Of a DNA stretch of 64,000 nt, positions 35,338-43,965 are shown one piece after another (the first letter of the stretch is position 1; each line of letters begins with the position of its first letter). The translations under genes and the position numbers were made by a program. Source of the DNA: Tolypothrix brevis GSE-NOS-MK-07-07A (GTDB lineage: Bacteria > Cyanobacteriota > Cyanobacteriia > Cyanobacteriales > Nostocaceae). The DNA is taken from NCBI GenBank assembly GCA_019358985.1, contig JAHHIJ010000004.1, positions 203,616 through 267,615 on the forward strand, given 5' to 3'. The notes beneath the pieces were generated by a model, which was not told the DNA's origin, made no database searches, and was given only the letters and a program-made list of their open reading frames with translations.

Positions 35338-36201
35338 ATGACTATCGACCATGACCGCTTATTTAAAGAATTAATTTCTACATTTTTTACGGAATTCATC
35401 GACCTATTTCTTCCTGCTATTGTCTGCGATATAGATAAAAACTCCATTCAATTTTTACCAGAGGAAGTACTCGTCGATGTGACTGCCGGAGATAAAAAAA
35501 TCATAGATTTACTTGCAAAAGTAAAATACCAAGAAAAAGATACTTTCTTCTTAATTCATGTTGAAGCTCAATCTTACACACAGCAAGATTTTGCCAAACG
35601 AATGTTTAAATACTTTGCAAGACTTTACGAAAAATACGATTTACCAATTTATCCCGTTGTAATTTTCTCTTTTGATGAACCACTCAGACCAGAACCAAAA
35701 ATACATAGCATTACGTTTCATAATTTAGATGTACTCAAGTTTGAATTTGCAGCAATTCAATTAAATAGAATTAGTTGGCGAGATTATTTAAATCAACAAA
35801 ACCCAATTGCCGCAGCATTAATGGCAAAAATGAATATTTCACCAGAAGAACGCCCGCAGGTGAAAGCAGAATGTTTGCGGCTATTAACTACTCTAAAATT
35901 AGACCCCGCACGAATGCAATTGATTTCTGGCTTTGTTGATACTTATTTAAATTTAAATGAAGCGGAAGAACAAACTTTTAAAGCAGTAATCAGTACAATG
36001 GGATTAGAAGAAAGGGAGGAATATATGGAAATCATCACAAGCTGGGAAAGAAAAGCTACCCAAAAGACATTAGAAACAGTAGTACTTAATTCGTTACGTG
36101 AGGGTTTACCAGTGGAGACAGTAGCACGAATTACAGGGTTAACAGTAGAGCAAGTACAACAATTACAGCTAAAACTACCAGATTTCTCTAAAGAAGAGTA
36201 A
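35338..36201 (+). CDS. Rpn/PD-(D/E)XK nuclease-transposase family protein
   Basis: A 287-residue protein beginning with DHDRLFKELISTFFTEFIDLFLP, the N-terminus of the RpnC/YhgA-like transposase family, followed by KIIDLLAKVKYQEKDTFFLIHVEAQ, where D, E-x-Q form the nuclease-like active site. The C-terminal 100 residues are helical (EREEYMEIITSWERKATQK, then VARITGLTVEQVQQLQ). It is not closely similar to its DUF2887 neighbour. Role unknown; such genes are often associated with genome rearrangement. Confidence 0.85.
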   Translation: MTIDHDRLFKELISTFFTEFIDLFLPAIVCDIDKNSIQFLPEEVLVDVTAGDKKIIDLLAKVKYQEKDTFFLIHVEAQSYTQQDFAKRMFKYFARLYEKYDLPIYPVVIFSFDEPLRPEPKIHSITFHNLDVLKFEFAAIQLNRISWRDYLNQQNPIAAALMAKMNISPEERPQVKAECLRLLTTLKLDPARMQLISGFVDTYLNLNEAEEQTFKAVISTMGLEEREEYMEIITSWERKATQKTLETVVLNSLREGLPVETVARITGLTVEQVQQLQLKLPDFSKEE

Positions 36202-36270
36202 AAAGAACAAAGTTAGGCGATGCCTGAGTTGGACTGGGCTAACGCACTTGATTTTCTGCAAATATTATAG

Positions 36271-36382
36271 AGGCGATCGCATTTTTTTAGAGAAGATTTT
36301 GTTAGTGCGATCGCAATTTAGTAAATGTAGTGACTGTCTTAAAAGTCAAGCGATCGCGGTATTTAGAAGAGTGCGATCGCAT
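36271..36382. repeat. HIP1-containing repeat, array C
   Basis: Four GCGATCGC octamers (36273, 36307, 36350, 36373). The first pair is linked by ATTTTTTTAGAGAAGATTTTG as in array D, and the third is preceded by TGTCTTAAAAGTCAA as at 37079-37094. Confidence 0.75.
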
Positions 36383-36391
36383 ACAGTATCC

Positions 36392-36781
36392 TTACCAAGC
36401 TTCTGTTTGTAGGTTTTCAACTTCTTGAAAATGAGCATCTCGCGTAACAAGAATTAAATTATATTGAATGGCAACAGCCGCTATCCAAATATCATTTTCT
36501 GGTAATGGACGACCTTTGAGACCCAATTTATTCTTAATTTCACCATATTGACGGGAAGTTTCTACATCACATCCAATGACCGTATTTCTGGCAATAAATT
36601 CCTCAATACGTTCTAAATTTCCTTGTGAACGCCCTGATTTTCTGGCACCGTAAAATAATTCACCAATAGCAACACTGGGAATAAAAATTTCTTCTGCATT
36701 TGCTAGATGGTTATTTACTATTGTATCATTTGCAAATAAAGCAATAATAATATTAGTATCAAGCAGGTATCTACCACTCAT
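36392..36781 (-). CDS. PIN-domain toxin (VapC-like)
   Basis: A 129-residue PIN-domain ribonuclease. Acidic residues of the active site are visible in YLLDTNIIIAL (first Asp), GELFYGA (Glu), LPENDIWIAAVA (Asp) and a following VTRD. Its start overlaps the end of the upstream antitoxin-like gene by 11 bases, as usual for VapBC pairs. Located between HIP1-rich repeat arrays C and D. Confidence 0.88.
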   Translation of the reverse strand: MSGRYLLDTNIIIALFANDTIVNNHLANAEEIFIPSVAIGELFYGARKSGRSQGNLERIEEFIARNTVIGCDVETSRQYGEIKNKLGLKGRPLPENDIWIAAVAIQYNLILVTRDAHFQEVENLQTEAW

Positions 36782-37019
36782 CTATATCTACCTGCTCACA
36801 GCCTTCTTCAATTGCTTGGTACATCAACTGGATATCATTTGGCGATATTGTACCTGCAAAATTTAATAATTGTTTACCTGGAACGCCATGAATTTGCGAA
36901 CCTCCTAAAGTTTGAGCAAACTCCAGCACTCGATATTGCAAGTCTTCAGGCATAGCTTTTAATTCTTCAATTAGCCGTTCAAGAATCGATGTATCCATAT
37001 TTATCCTCATAATTTTCAA
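36771..37019 (-). CDS. Antitoxin-like protein of PIN toxin pair (DUF2281-like)
   Basis: An 82-residue acidic protein upstream of and overlapping the PIN-domain gene. LIEELKAMPEDLQYRVLEFAQTL resembles DUF2281-type antitoxins, and the acidic end (YQAIEEGCEQVDIDEW) would bind the toxin. A methionine at residue 4 or 8 could also be the start. Confidence 0.75.
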   Translation of the reverse strand: MKIMRINMDTSILERLIEELKAMPEDLQYRVLEFAQTLGGSQIHGVPGKQLLNFAGTISPNDIQLMYQAIEEGCEQVDIDEW

Positions 37020-37420
37020 TTCAGGTTGCTAGTCTTTCTTCTATGGTAGTAGAATCGCAATTCTTTGTAGCAACTGTCTTAAAAGTCAACCGATCGCTCT
37101 TTTGGTAATATTGGTTATTCTTATATCTAAACATTAGATAATAGTAGGCGATCGCATTTTTTTAGAGAATATTTTGTTGATGCGATCGCCAGCACAATAT
37201 AAAAGTAATCGCATTTTGGAGAACATATATTTTTGGTGCGATCGCAGTACTGAGAAGATAGCAATCGCATGTTTGAGAGAATATTTGGTGGTGCGATCGC
37301 GGTGTTAATGCCAATTTAAATAAAATTTGTGATGGATGGGCAATCGGGGCGAACAAATGTATGTTTTTATCGTGCTGATTTAGCATTTGAGATTAGCCCT
37401 AAAAAAATGCAATTGTCATC
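37020..37420. other. Repeat-filled spacer between VapBC-like pair and bestrophin
   Basis: No supported gene. A 74-codon minus-strand frame (37162-37386) is encoded entirely within repeat sequence. The stretch is largely taken up by repeat array D. Confidence 0.6.
37074..37303. repeat. HIP1-containing repeat, array D
   Basis: Four exact GCGATCGC sites (37148, 37182, 37238, 37293) plus degenerate ones (GTAATCGC, GCAATCGC) at intervals. Linkers match arrays A, B and C: ATTTTTTTAGAGAATATTTT, CCAGCACAATATAAAA, GAACATATATTTTTGGT and GAGAGAATATTTGGTGG. The left end repeats TGTCTTAAAAGTCAA from array C. Confidence 0.75.
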
Positions 37421-38347
37421 TTAATTGTTGATATTCTCATGATGCGATCGCACATATGGATTAAAATTAATTAAATCTTCTATATTCCGTTTCATTGTGT
37501 TACAAATATTGTCTAATTGCAAGTCATTTTCATCACGACCAAAGGGGTTTTCTATCTCTAAACCAATAGCTTCAATACCAAACAAAGTAAAACTAACTAA
37601 AGCTGTAATTAAACCCGTCCACCATCCCAGACTTTGCACTAGTTGAAAAGGTAACAAGAAGCAATATATTAATAGTAATTGTTTGAGATGGATAGCATAA
37701 GCTAGAGGTATGGGCGTTTTTAAAATGCGTTCGCAAGCTCCTAAACTATCCACGAGATTATTTAATAATTCTTGTATAGCTATTAACTGATAATTACTTA
37801 GGCAATTACGCTTGTATTGCCTCTCTAAATAATCACCAATCCAGAAAGCAATTTTTAACGGGGCATTATTCAAAGTTTTTAGTTTTAGATACCGAGAATG
37901 TCCCATGAGTTCTTCTAATTCACAATTAATAGGTTCTCCCCGTAGGTGCAATTTAGTTGCAACAGAAAAAGCTACCAATAAATATAATGCCGCATTTTTA
38001 TTGTTTTTATCTTCTGGGGTTATTTCATCAATAGATACCAAAATTTGTCGTGCTAAATTTCGTGTATTATTCACCATAGAACCCCAGCATTTTCTACCTT
38101 CCCAAAATCGGTCGTAAGCTGTGTTTGTGCGAAACACAAGTAATAAACCTAAAACAATACTGGGAATAACGCTTTCAAAAATAGGCTGAGAAACAGGCAG
38201 TTTTAAATAATAAAGCAGAGAGATTAAAAATCCAAAAATACCATAAGATATAACTTTTTTATAAATTGCTGAGAGAATCGAACCTTTTAATTGAAAAGCT
38301 AGTTTTAACCAATGAAATTTTTTGCCGATCATGCAGTTCCTCGTCAA
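37421..38347 (-). CDS. Bestrophin family ion channel
   Basis: A 308-residue bestrophin-like (RFP-TM/UPF0187) membrane protein. Visible are early membrane segments, the conserved FRTNTAYDRFWEGRKCWGSM block, and near the C-terminus LFGIEAIGLEIENPFGRDENDLQLD, the hallmark sequence. In algae and cyanobacteria such proteins are thought to pass chloride or bicarbonate, possibly at thylakoids; the ion here is unknown. A single gene next to repeat array D. Confidence 0.9.
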   Translation of the reverse strand: MTRNCMIGKKFHWLKLAFQLKGSILSAIYKKVISYGIFGFLISLLYYLKLPVSQPIFESVIPSIVLGLLLVFRTNTAYDRFWEGRKCWGSMVNNTRNLARQILVSIDEITPEDKNNKNAALYLLVAFSVATKLHLRGEPINCELEELMGHSRYLKLKTLNNAPLKIAFWIGDYLERQYKRNCLSNYQLIAIQELLNNLVDSLGACERILKTPIPLAYAIHLKQLLLIYCFLLPFQLVQSLGWWTGLITALVSFTLFGIEAIGLEIENPFGRDENDLQLDNICNTMKRNIEDLINFNPYVRSHHENINN

Positions 38348-38576
38348 GAAAATTTAATAAACCGATATGAACATCTGATAACGTAAAAATAATAATTCGG
38401 CAAGTAGTACAAATGACAACAAGAAATCTACAGTTATAAATTTGAGATTGTTAAGGGCAGTAGATTTACTGATATTGTGGCAAAATGCTTTCACTCCTCA
38501 GTCGGTGATTCATCGGTTGCTGTCGTCAAATCCGCAGTATAATGAATGCAGCAACACTCCTTTGAGGAATCTGCTA

Positions 38577-39251
38577 ATGACAGCATCGGTAAAAGGTATA
38601 CCACCATTAGAAAGTGGCGATCGCATCTCTCGCGACGAATTTGAGCGCCGATATACCGCGATGCCGCATATTAAAAAAGCAGAACTGATAGAAGGAATAG
38701 TGTATATGGCGTCACCTCTACGTTTTAATAGTCATGGAAAACCCCACGCTAATCTTATCGGCTGGTTGTGGACTTATAAAATCGCTACTCCAGGCGTAGA
38801 GTTAGGTGATAATGTCACAGTACGCCTAGATTTAGATAATGAACCACAGCCCGATGTTGTACTGTTAATTGATCAACGCTTAGGGGGACAAGCACGTATT
38901 AGTGATGATGATTATGTAGAAGGTGCCCCGGAGTTAGTTGTAGAAGTTGCAGCTAGCAGCGCGGCAAACGATTTACATGACAAGAAAAGAGTATACCGTC
39001 GTAACGGTGTTCAAGAATATATCGTTTGGCAGATTTTAGAAAATAAAGTTAGCTGGTTCAGCTTGCAAAATAGCGAGTATGTCTTACTAGAACCAGATGC
39101 AAATAATATCATCAAAAGTCGCGTATTTCCCGGTTTGTGGTTGGATCTGCCCGCATTATGTGCAGCAGAGATGACAAAAGTTTTAGCAGTGGTGCAACAA
39201 GGGTTAAATAGTGAAGAACACGCAGATTTTGTGCAGCGTTTAGCACGGTAG
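38577..39251 (+). CDS. Uma2 family endonuclease-like protein
   Basis: A 224-residue Uma2 protein with a complete core: ERRYTAMPHIKKAELIEGIVYM, DNVTVRLDLDNEPQPDVVLLI, APELVVEVAASSAANDLHDKKRVYRRNGVQEYIVWQ. The frame is open from a TTG at 38442, but the ATG at 38577, behind TTTGAGGAAT, gives the normal N-terminus. It precedes rca by 95 bases but is not known to be functionally linked. Confidence 0.88.
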   Translation: MTASVKGIPPLESGDRISRDEFERRYTAMPHIKKAELIEGIVYMASPLRFNSHGKPHANLIGWLWTYKIATPGVELGDNVTVRLDLDNEPQPDVVLLIDQRLGGQARISDDDYVEGAPELVVEVAASSAANDLHDKKRVYRRNGVQEYIVWQILENKVSWFSLQNSEYVLLEPDANNIIKSRVFPGLWLDLPALCAAEMTKVLAVVQQGLNSEEHADFVQRLAR

Positions 39252-39346
39252 TATTAAATTAATTGTTAGAAAAAATTGGTTAGCCGCTGTTCCCTAGAAA
39301 AAACTAACATTAGATGAACAAGTATTAAATATTCGTTGACAGACTC

Positions 39347-40600
39347 ATGGGTTATTATATTGCTCCTCGCTTTCTAGATAAACTTGCCGTCCACATCACT
39401 AAAAACTTTCTGAATATTCCTGGTGTCCGAGTACCTGTAATTTTGGGAATTCATGGACGCAAAGGTGAGGGAAAGACTTTTCAATGTGAGTTAGTCTTTG
39501 AGAAAATGGGTATTGAGGTAACTCTGATTTCTGGTGGTGAACTGGAAAGTCCAGATGCAGGAGATCCAGCGCGTCTGATTCGTCTGCGCTATCGAGAAAC
39601 AGCAGAATTAATTAAGGTGCGCGGTAAAATGTGCGTGCTGATGATTAACGATTTGGATGCCGGTGCGGGACGCTTTGATGAAGGTACGCAATACACTGTA
39701 AACACGCAGTTGGTAAATGCCACATTAATGAATATTGCTGATAATCCTACTGATGTACAACTTCCTGGAAGCTATGATTCAAACCCTTTACGTCGCGTGC
39801 CGATTATTGTTACAGGTAATGATTTTTCCACTCTCTACGCACCGTTAATTCGCGATGGTCGGATGGATAAATTTTACTGGGAGCCAGATCGCGATGACAA
39901 GGTGGGAATTGTTGGTGGGATTTTTGAAGCGGATGGACTTTCAAAACGGGAAATAGAAGAGTTTGTGGATAAATTTCCTCATCAGTCAATTGACTTTTTT
40001 AGCGCTTTGCGATCGCGCATTTATGACGAACAAATCCGCAACTTTATCCATCAAGTCGGTTTTGAGCAGATATCTCGACGTATAGTTAACAGTACTGAAA
40101 AACCACCAGAATTTAAGAACCCTGATTTTAGCTTGTCTCGCTTAATTGAGATGGGCAATTTTATGGTAATTGAACAAAAACGGGTGGAAAATTCTCAGTT
40201 AGTTGATGAGTACAATCGCTTAAATCGAGGCAGAAATTATCAATCTGCACCTACAAGCGTTGTGACACCGGTTAAACCGTCAAACAATACAACCCAACCT
40301 GCAAAAACGAATGGTTCAAGTACACATTTGACCTTAGAAACACAAGAGCAAGTACGTCAGATTCTATCTCAAGGTTATAAAATTGGCATTGAACACGTAG
40401 ATGAAAGACGCTTTCGCACCGGTTCTTGGCAAAGTTTTGCCGTTCCACAAATTGATGCCGAATCTGATGCTATATCAACTTTGGAATTTTTTCTCGCCGA
40501 ACATAGTAACGAATATGTGCGCTTGGTAGGAATCGAACCCAAGGCAAAACGTCGGGTTGTGGAAACGATTATCCAACGTCCGAATGGGAAAGTTAGCTAA
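39347..40600 (+). CDS. rca: RuBisCO activase with RbcS-like C-terminal domain
   Basis: An AAA+ remodeller that removes inhibitory sugar phosphates from RuBisCO. The 417-residue protein has Walker A GRKGEGKT and Walker B MCVLMINDLDAG, then a variable linker (about 295-325) and a C-terminal RuBisCO small-subunit-like domain (about 328-417, LETQEQVRQILSQGYKIGIEHVDERRFRTGSWQSF). That tail is known to target cyanobacterial Rca to carboxysomal RuBisCO, like the repeats of CcmM. No rbcL or rbcS is in this window. A MITE with an 8-bp target duplication follows. Confidence 0.95.
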   Translation: MGYYIAPRFLDKLAVHITKNFLNIPGVRVPVILGIHGRKGEGKTFQCELVFEKMGIEVTLISGGELESPDAGDPARLIRLRYRETAELIKVRGKMCVLMINDLDAGAGRFDEGTQYTVNTQLVNATLMNIADNPTDVQLPGSYDSNPLRRVPIIVTGNDFSTLYAPLIRDGRMDKFYWEPDRDDKVGIVGGIFEADGLSKREIEEFVDKFPHQSIDFFSALRSRIYDEQIRNFIHQVGFEQISRRIVNSTEKPPEFKNPDFSLSRLIEMGNFMVIEQKRVENSQLVDEYNRLNRGRNYQSAPTSVVTPVKPSNNTTQPAKTNGSSTHLTLETQEQVRQILSQGYKIGIEHVDERRFRTGSWQSFAVPQIDAESDAISTLEFFLAEHSNEYVRLVGIEPKAKRRVVETIIQRPNGKVS

Positions 40601-40627
40601 TCCATCGGGTATTGCATTTATTAACCT

Positions 40628-40740
40628 GGCGTTGCTGATTAGATGTATGAAAATGATTGTGCGCTCTGGTCAAAACCCTTGATTAGACGTAGCATTGCTA
40701 CGTCTAATCAAGGGGATTCATACCTGAATTCAGCAACGCC
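40628..40740. mobile_element. MITE with 11-bp TIR and 8-bp target duplication
   Basis: Ends GGCGTTGCTGA and TCAGCAACGCC are perfect inverted repeats; the element is directly flanked by ATTAACCT (40620-40627) and ATTAACCT (40741-40748). The interior carries the palindrome GATTAGACG...CGTCTAATC. Non-coding and only 113 bp, so it is non-autonomous. Confidence 0.85.
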
Positions 40741-40750
40741 ATTAACCTTT

Positions 40751-40777
40751 GTAGAGACGTAGCACTGCTACGTCTCA
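40751..40777. repeat. GTAGAGACG palindrome
   Basis: GTAGAGACGTAGCA pairs with TGCTACGTCTC; a single intergenic copy directly right of the MITE's target duplication. It may serve as a terminator for the minus-strand gene at 40799. Confidence 0.65.
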
Positions 40778-40798
40778 TTAATTCAGCTTCAGGAATTA

Positions 40799-41500
40799 CT
40801 ACTTCTTCCAAAGTTCAGTAAATCTCTTATATACATCTGGAGATATCTGACTTTGTAAGTAATTGAGCGCTTTATCTTGATGAGTTTTGGCTACATAAGA
40901 ATTGCACACATCCGTTAGCTTAACTATCGCAGGATGGACATCATCAGTTTGTCGCCACTGGTTGGTAAACTCAATTAAAACGTCTGAACTTAACTGAGTT
41001 TGTAAATAATTTAGTGCCTCAACATAATTAGGCTTTTTCGGATTTTGTTTGAATTGGATACAAACATCTATCAGCCTGATATTATTCGTTGATAAATTTG
41101 GTTGATTTAGGATTGTACGCGCTTCCTTCTCAGCAATACCATTCACCGACAAACCCTGTTTTTGCTCAAATCTCTTGACAGCTTCATAAGTATTTGGTCC
41201 ATAAAACGGCTTATCTGAAGGTATCTGAGCATCAGTGGCGAAACCGTGGCGCTTCAAGTTCTTTTGAAGTTGGGCGATTGTATCATGCAACACTTTCTTG
41301 CTTTGATCGCCAGCAATACCATCAGCTTTGAGGGAGTAATCTTGCTGAAACTTTTTGATTGCTGTGACGGTGCGTTCATCTGTCAAAGGGTTGTTATTCG
41401 TCTTCCAGGGAGGATTGCTACCAGGATTACTATCAGGAGCTAGGTATCCGAACCCAGTTAAGATGTTACGGATGGCTTCGTTAGTATAGTTAGTTGCCAT
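40799..41500 (-). CDS. Peptidoglycan-binding-like domain protein with tandem C-terminal repeats
   Basis: A 233-residue protein without signal peptide. The N-terminal part contains two PG_binding_1-like modules (ERTVTAIKKFQQDYSLKADGIAG and NTYEAVKRFEQKQGLSVNGIAEKEARTIL). The rest is a tandem repeat of about 50 residues (EALNYLQTQLSSDVLIEFTNQWR and KALNYLQSQISPDVYKRFTELWK). The repeat is not a family I recognise. It lies 219 bases downstream of the subtilase gene on the same strand and may act with it. Confidence 0.75.
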   Translation of the reverse strand: MATNYTNEAIRNILTGFGYLAPDSNPGSNPPWKTNNNPLTDERTVTAIKKFQQDYSLKADGIAGDQSKKVLHDTIAQLQKNLKRHGFATDAQIPSDKPFYGPNTYEAVKRFEQKQGLSVNGIAEKEARTILNQPNLSTNNIRLIDVCIQFKQNPKKPNYVEALNYLQTQLSSDVLIEFTNQWRQTDDVHPAIVKLTDVCNSYVAKTHQDKALNYLQSQISPDVYKRFTELWKK

Positions 41501-41719
41501 GCTTTTTGGTTCCTTGATTACTAAATTACTGATGCTGAAATCTGGGAAGACCGTTTTAAATTTTACACCTTCCTCGGCTTTAGCGATCGCACTGGTTCAC
41601 ATTTAGATACCTACATAAAGTTTGATATCACTTTTATTGATATGGCGATCGCTCAACAAAAATTGTTGTAAATCCTCTAAACAAAAAATATTCGCAGGAT
41701 TTACAACAATTATTTTAAC

Positions 41720-43729
41720 CTAAGAGATTCTCACAACTAATGCATAGGATTGTGGCTGAATAATTCGGTTAGCACGCACCACAATTTCCACCTTTCCTGA
41801 AAGTACATTAGTCCAAATAATCTGTTCAACATTATTTCGTCGGTCGAAATCTGTTGAGGATGGTGGCATATTTCCGTGTCGCTCTTGACCTCCAGAACGC
41901 ACAATTAAATCTAAGTCATTTTGAAGAGCTTCACCGGGAAAATCAGTCCACACCAATGTCACCTTCAAAAGTGAGTTTGATTCACTGATTTCTACTTCAG
42001 TTTTTTCCTCTTCTCCAGTATCAAGTTTTGTGGATTCGCCCTTGAAAGTAACCTGCTCATTATCGTTTCTCGGTCCTACCGTTGCAGCTAAATCAACTCG
42101 ACCAAATCCTTCTGAGAAGTTGGGAATTTCTCCCGCTTCCGAGGGAACATATTGACCGGCGATGTCTTTAGCTCCATTAATTAACATTGCCTTAACCAAA
42201 GCCGCACTTGGTTGGTGATTCTGTTGTAAAAAATACTCTCTCACCACAGCAGCGCAACCAGCAACTAGCGGTGTAGCCATGCTAGTACCAGCTAGAAAAG
42301 CATAAAGAGGATCTGTGGAGTTGCCAAAAAATGAATCAATTTTTGCGTCTCGCGAAAGAGTAGAAAGAATGGCAGTTCCGGGAGCAACAACATCTGGCTT
42401 GATTCGCTCATTTTGAGTTGGTCCTCGACTGCTAAAAGCTACCATGCCATCTGGGTTATTAGACCAGCCATCTGAAGCGATCGGCTCGGCGGTATAGCGA
42501 CCCAAAACATTATATGGTTTTGATTGGTCTGGTCTGTTATTCTCAGAGGCTCCAACTGTAATACAATTCTTTGCGGTTCCGGGTGCCCCAATACTTTTAT
42601 TATCAATCACGCCGTTGCGATCTGTGTCAGAGCCTTCGTTACCCGCAGCAAAGCAGATAACCATGTCTCGATGCTCCCACACAAATTGGTCTACTTGTTG
42701 AGAATCCACCGTATATTGTCCGCGTGATGCCGCTCCCCAGGAGTTTGTATGAACGCGAGCTGCATCATTATCGTAAGGTTGTTTGAATAAGTTGTTCAGA
42801 TCCTGGGGAAGTCCTCCCAAACCTCCTCTAGAATCGAGAATTGATTGAAGCACTAGCTTGGCTTTAGGAGCGGTTCCCTGAATCGCACCTCCCATTGTGT
42901 CAGATTTGCCATCACCCAAAACCGAGCCGGCTACGTGCGTACCGTGTCCTTGAGGGTCGTTAGCGGTTGACCGTCCCAAGGGGTAAAGCTTAACTACCCT
43001 GTCTGTAAAGGCTGGATGAACGTCTGTGGTTGAACCTTTGTCAAAACCAGTGTCGGCTACAGCGACAATTTGACCTTCTCCTTGTAAATTGGCTGTGGTG
43101 TGTGTCTGGTCTGCTTTTAGTACTTTGAGAGCTACATTATTGAAAAGTTGCCGTGGCACGTTTTCTTCAATGTGTCGAACCTCGTCAATTTTTGCCAAGT
43201 CTTCAAGATATTGAGGTTGAACCGAGAGTTTTATTGAGTTGCTACTAAATTCTACATCGCCAGGGTTTAATCTCGCAGCCGTAGCAATGCGATCGCGCAA
43301 CTTATCATCAATGGAAACGTTATTATGAAACACAACTGTGACTTCTTTTGGCTGCCGCAACAGTGATATGTCAGCAGCTTTTATCGTTAATAAATTCGCT
43401 GTATCATTTTTTGATCCTATTACTAACTGAGGTGCGATTTTGAAGTCTTCTAAATAGACGTTTGCCCACTCAACAAAAGGCAAATCCCGAATTGCATCCA
43501 AATTAGAAGGATTGTAACGACAAATGTAAGTATTTTCCGGTACGAATTCTAGAATTTCCGTACCTAAATTCGATAGCTGACTTTTCTGGTCGCGGTTTAA
43601 AGGTTGAGTTGATTGGATGAGAATATAATTTGATTTGGAACTGTCAGGACTAATTAGATTAGCAGAGATTATTGCATTTCTCTGAGCATCTGGATCGATT
43701 GATATACCATTGATAGTTATCTTAGCCAT
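41720..43729 (-). CDS. S8 family serine peptidase (subtilase)
   Basis: A 669-residue subtilisin-like protease. Catalytic residues are D226 (VAVADTGFD), H262 (GHGTHVAGSV) and S483 (AGTSMATPLVAG), with oxyanion N364 in AAGNEG. The first 200 residues look like a long propeptide-like domain, starting MAKITINGISIDP and lacking a signal peptide. A beta-rich C-terminal domain (about 560-669) resembles proprotein-convertase P-type tails. Location is therefore unclear: cytoplasmic, or exported by another route. Confidence 0.92.
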   Translation of the reverse strand: MAKITINGISIDPDAQRNAIISANLISPDSSKSNYILIQSTQPLNRDQKSQLSNLGTEILEFVPENTYICRYNPSNLDAIRDLPFVEWANVYLEDFKIAPQLVIGSKNDTANLLTIKAADISLLRQPKEVTVVFHNNVSIDDKLRDRIATAARLNPGDVEFSSNSIKLSVQPQYLEDLAKIDEVRHIEENVPRQLFNNVALKVLKADQTHTTANLQGEGQIVAVADTGFDKGSTTDVHPAFTDRVVKLYPLGRSTANDPQGHGTHVAGSVLGDGKSDTMGGAIQGTAPKAKLVLQSILDSRGGLGGLPQDLNNLFKQPYDNDAARVHTNSWGAASRGQYTVDSQQVDQFVWEHRDMVICFAAGNEGSDTDRNGVIDNKSIGAPGTAKNCITVGASENNRPDQSKPYNVLGRYTAEPIASDGWSNNPDGMVAFSSRGPTQNERIKPDVVAPGTAILSTLSRDAKIDSFFGNSTDPLYAFLAGTSMATPLVAGCAAVVREYFLQQNHQPSAALVKAMLINGAKDIAGQYVPSEAGEIPNFSEGFGRVDLAATVGPRNDNEQVTFKGESTKLDTGEEEKTEVEISESNSLLKVTLVWTDFPGEALQNDLDLIVRSGGQERHGNMPPSSTDFDRRNNVEQIIWTNVLSGKVEIVVRANRIIQPQSYALVVRIS

Positions 43730-43775
43730 AGTTTTCTTTGCCTCTTCATCTGGGATAGTTTATCCAAGCATTATT

Positions 43776-43795
43776 ATGTCATGTCATGTCATGTC
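43776..43795. repeat. ATGTC pentamer tandem repeat
   Basis: Four perfect ATGTC units in the leader of the subtilase gene (minus strand reads GACAT). Confidence 0.8.
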
Positions 43796-43906
43796 AGCTT
43801 AGATTATAAGAATAAAATACTTGTTTAAGTCTCTCGATTCCTGAAAGGGATTTGTGCAAATATGCGAAACTAAACGTAAAGCACTTTCCTTCATATTTCT
43901 TCATAC

Positions 43907-43924
43907 TGAGCGGTGAACCGCTCA
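43907..43924. terminator. Stem-loop downstream of the LprI-like gene
   Basis: TGAGCGGT and ACCGCTCA pair around GA, 42 bases after the stop codon of the gene at 43966 (minus strand). Same repeat type as 1579-1641 and 4602-4619. Confidence 0.5.
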
Positions 43925-43965
43925 TTCACCCCCTTCTTCGTGAAGCCCATTAACTTCAAAGTTGA

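Noticed and set aside
34105..37303. CRISPR-like arrays suggested by regularly spaced GCGATCGC repeats
   Set aside because: The repeated unit is the eight-base HIP1 palindrome with shared rather than unique linkers, and no cas genes are near. It is a dispersed repeat, not CRISPR.
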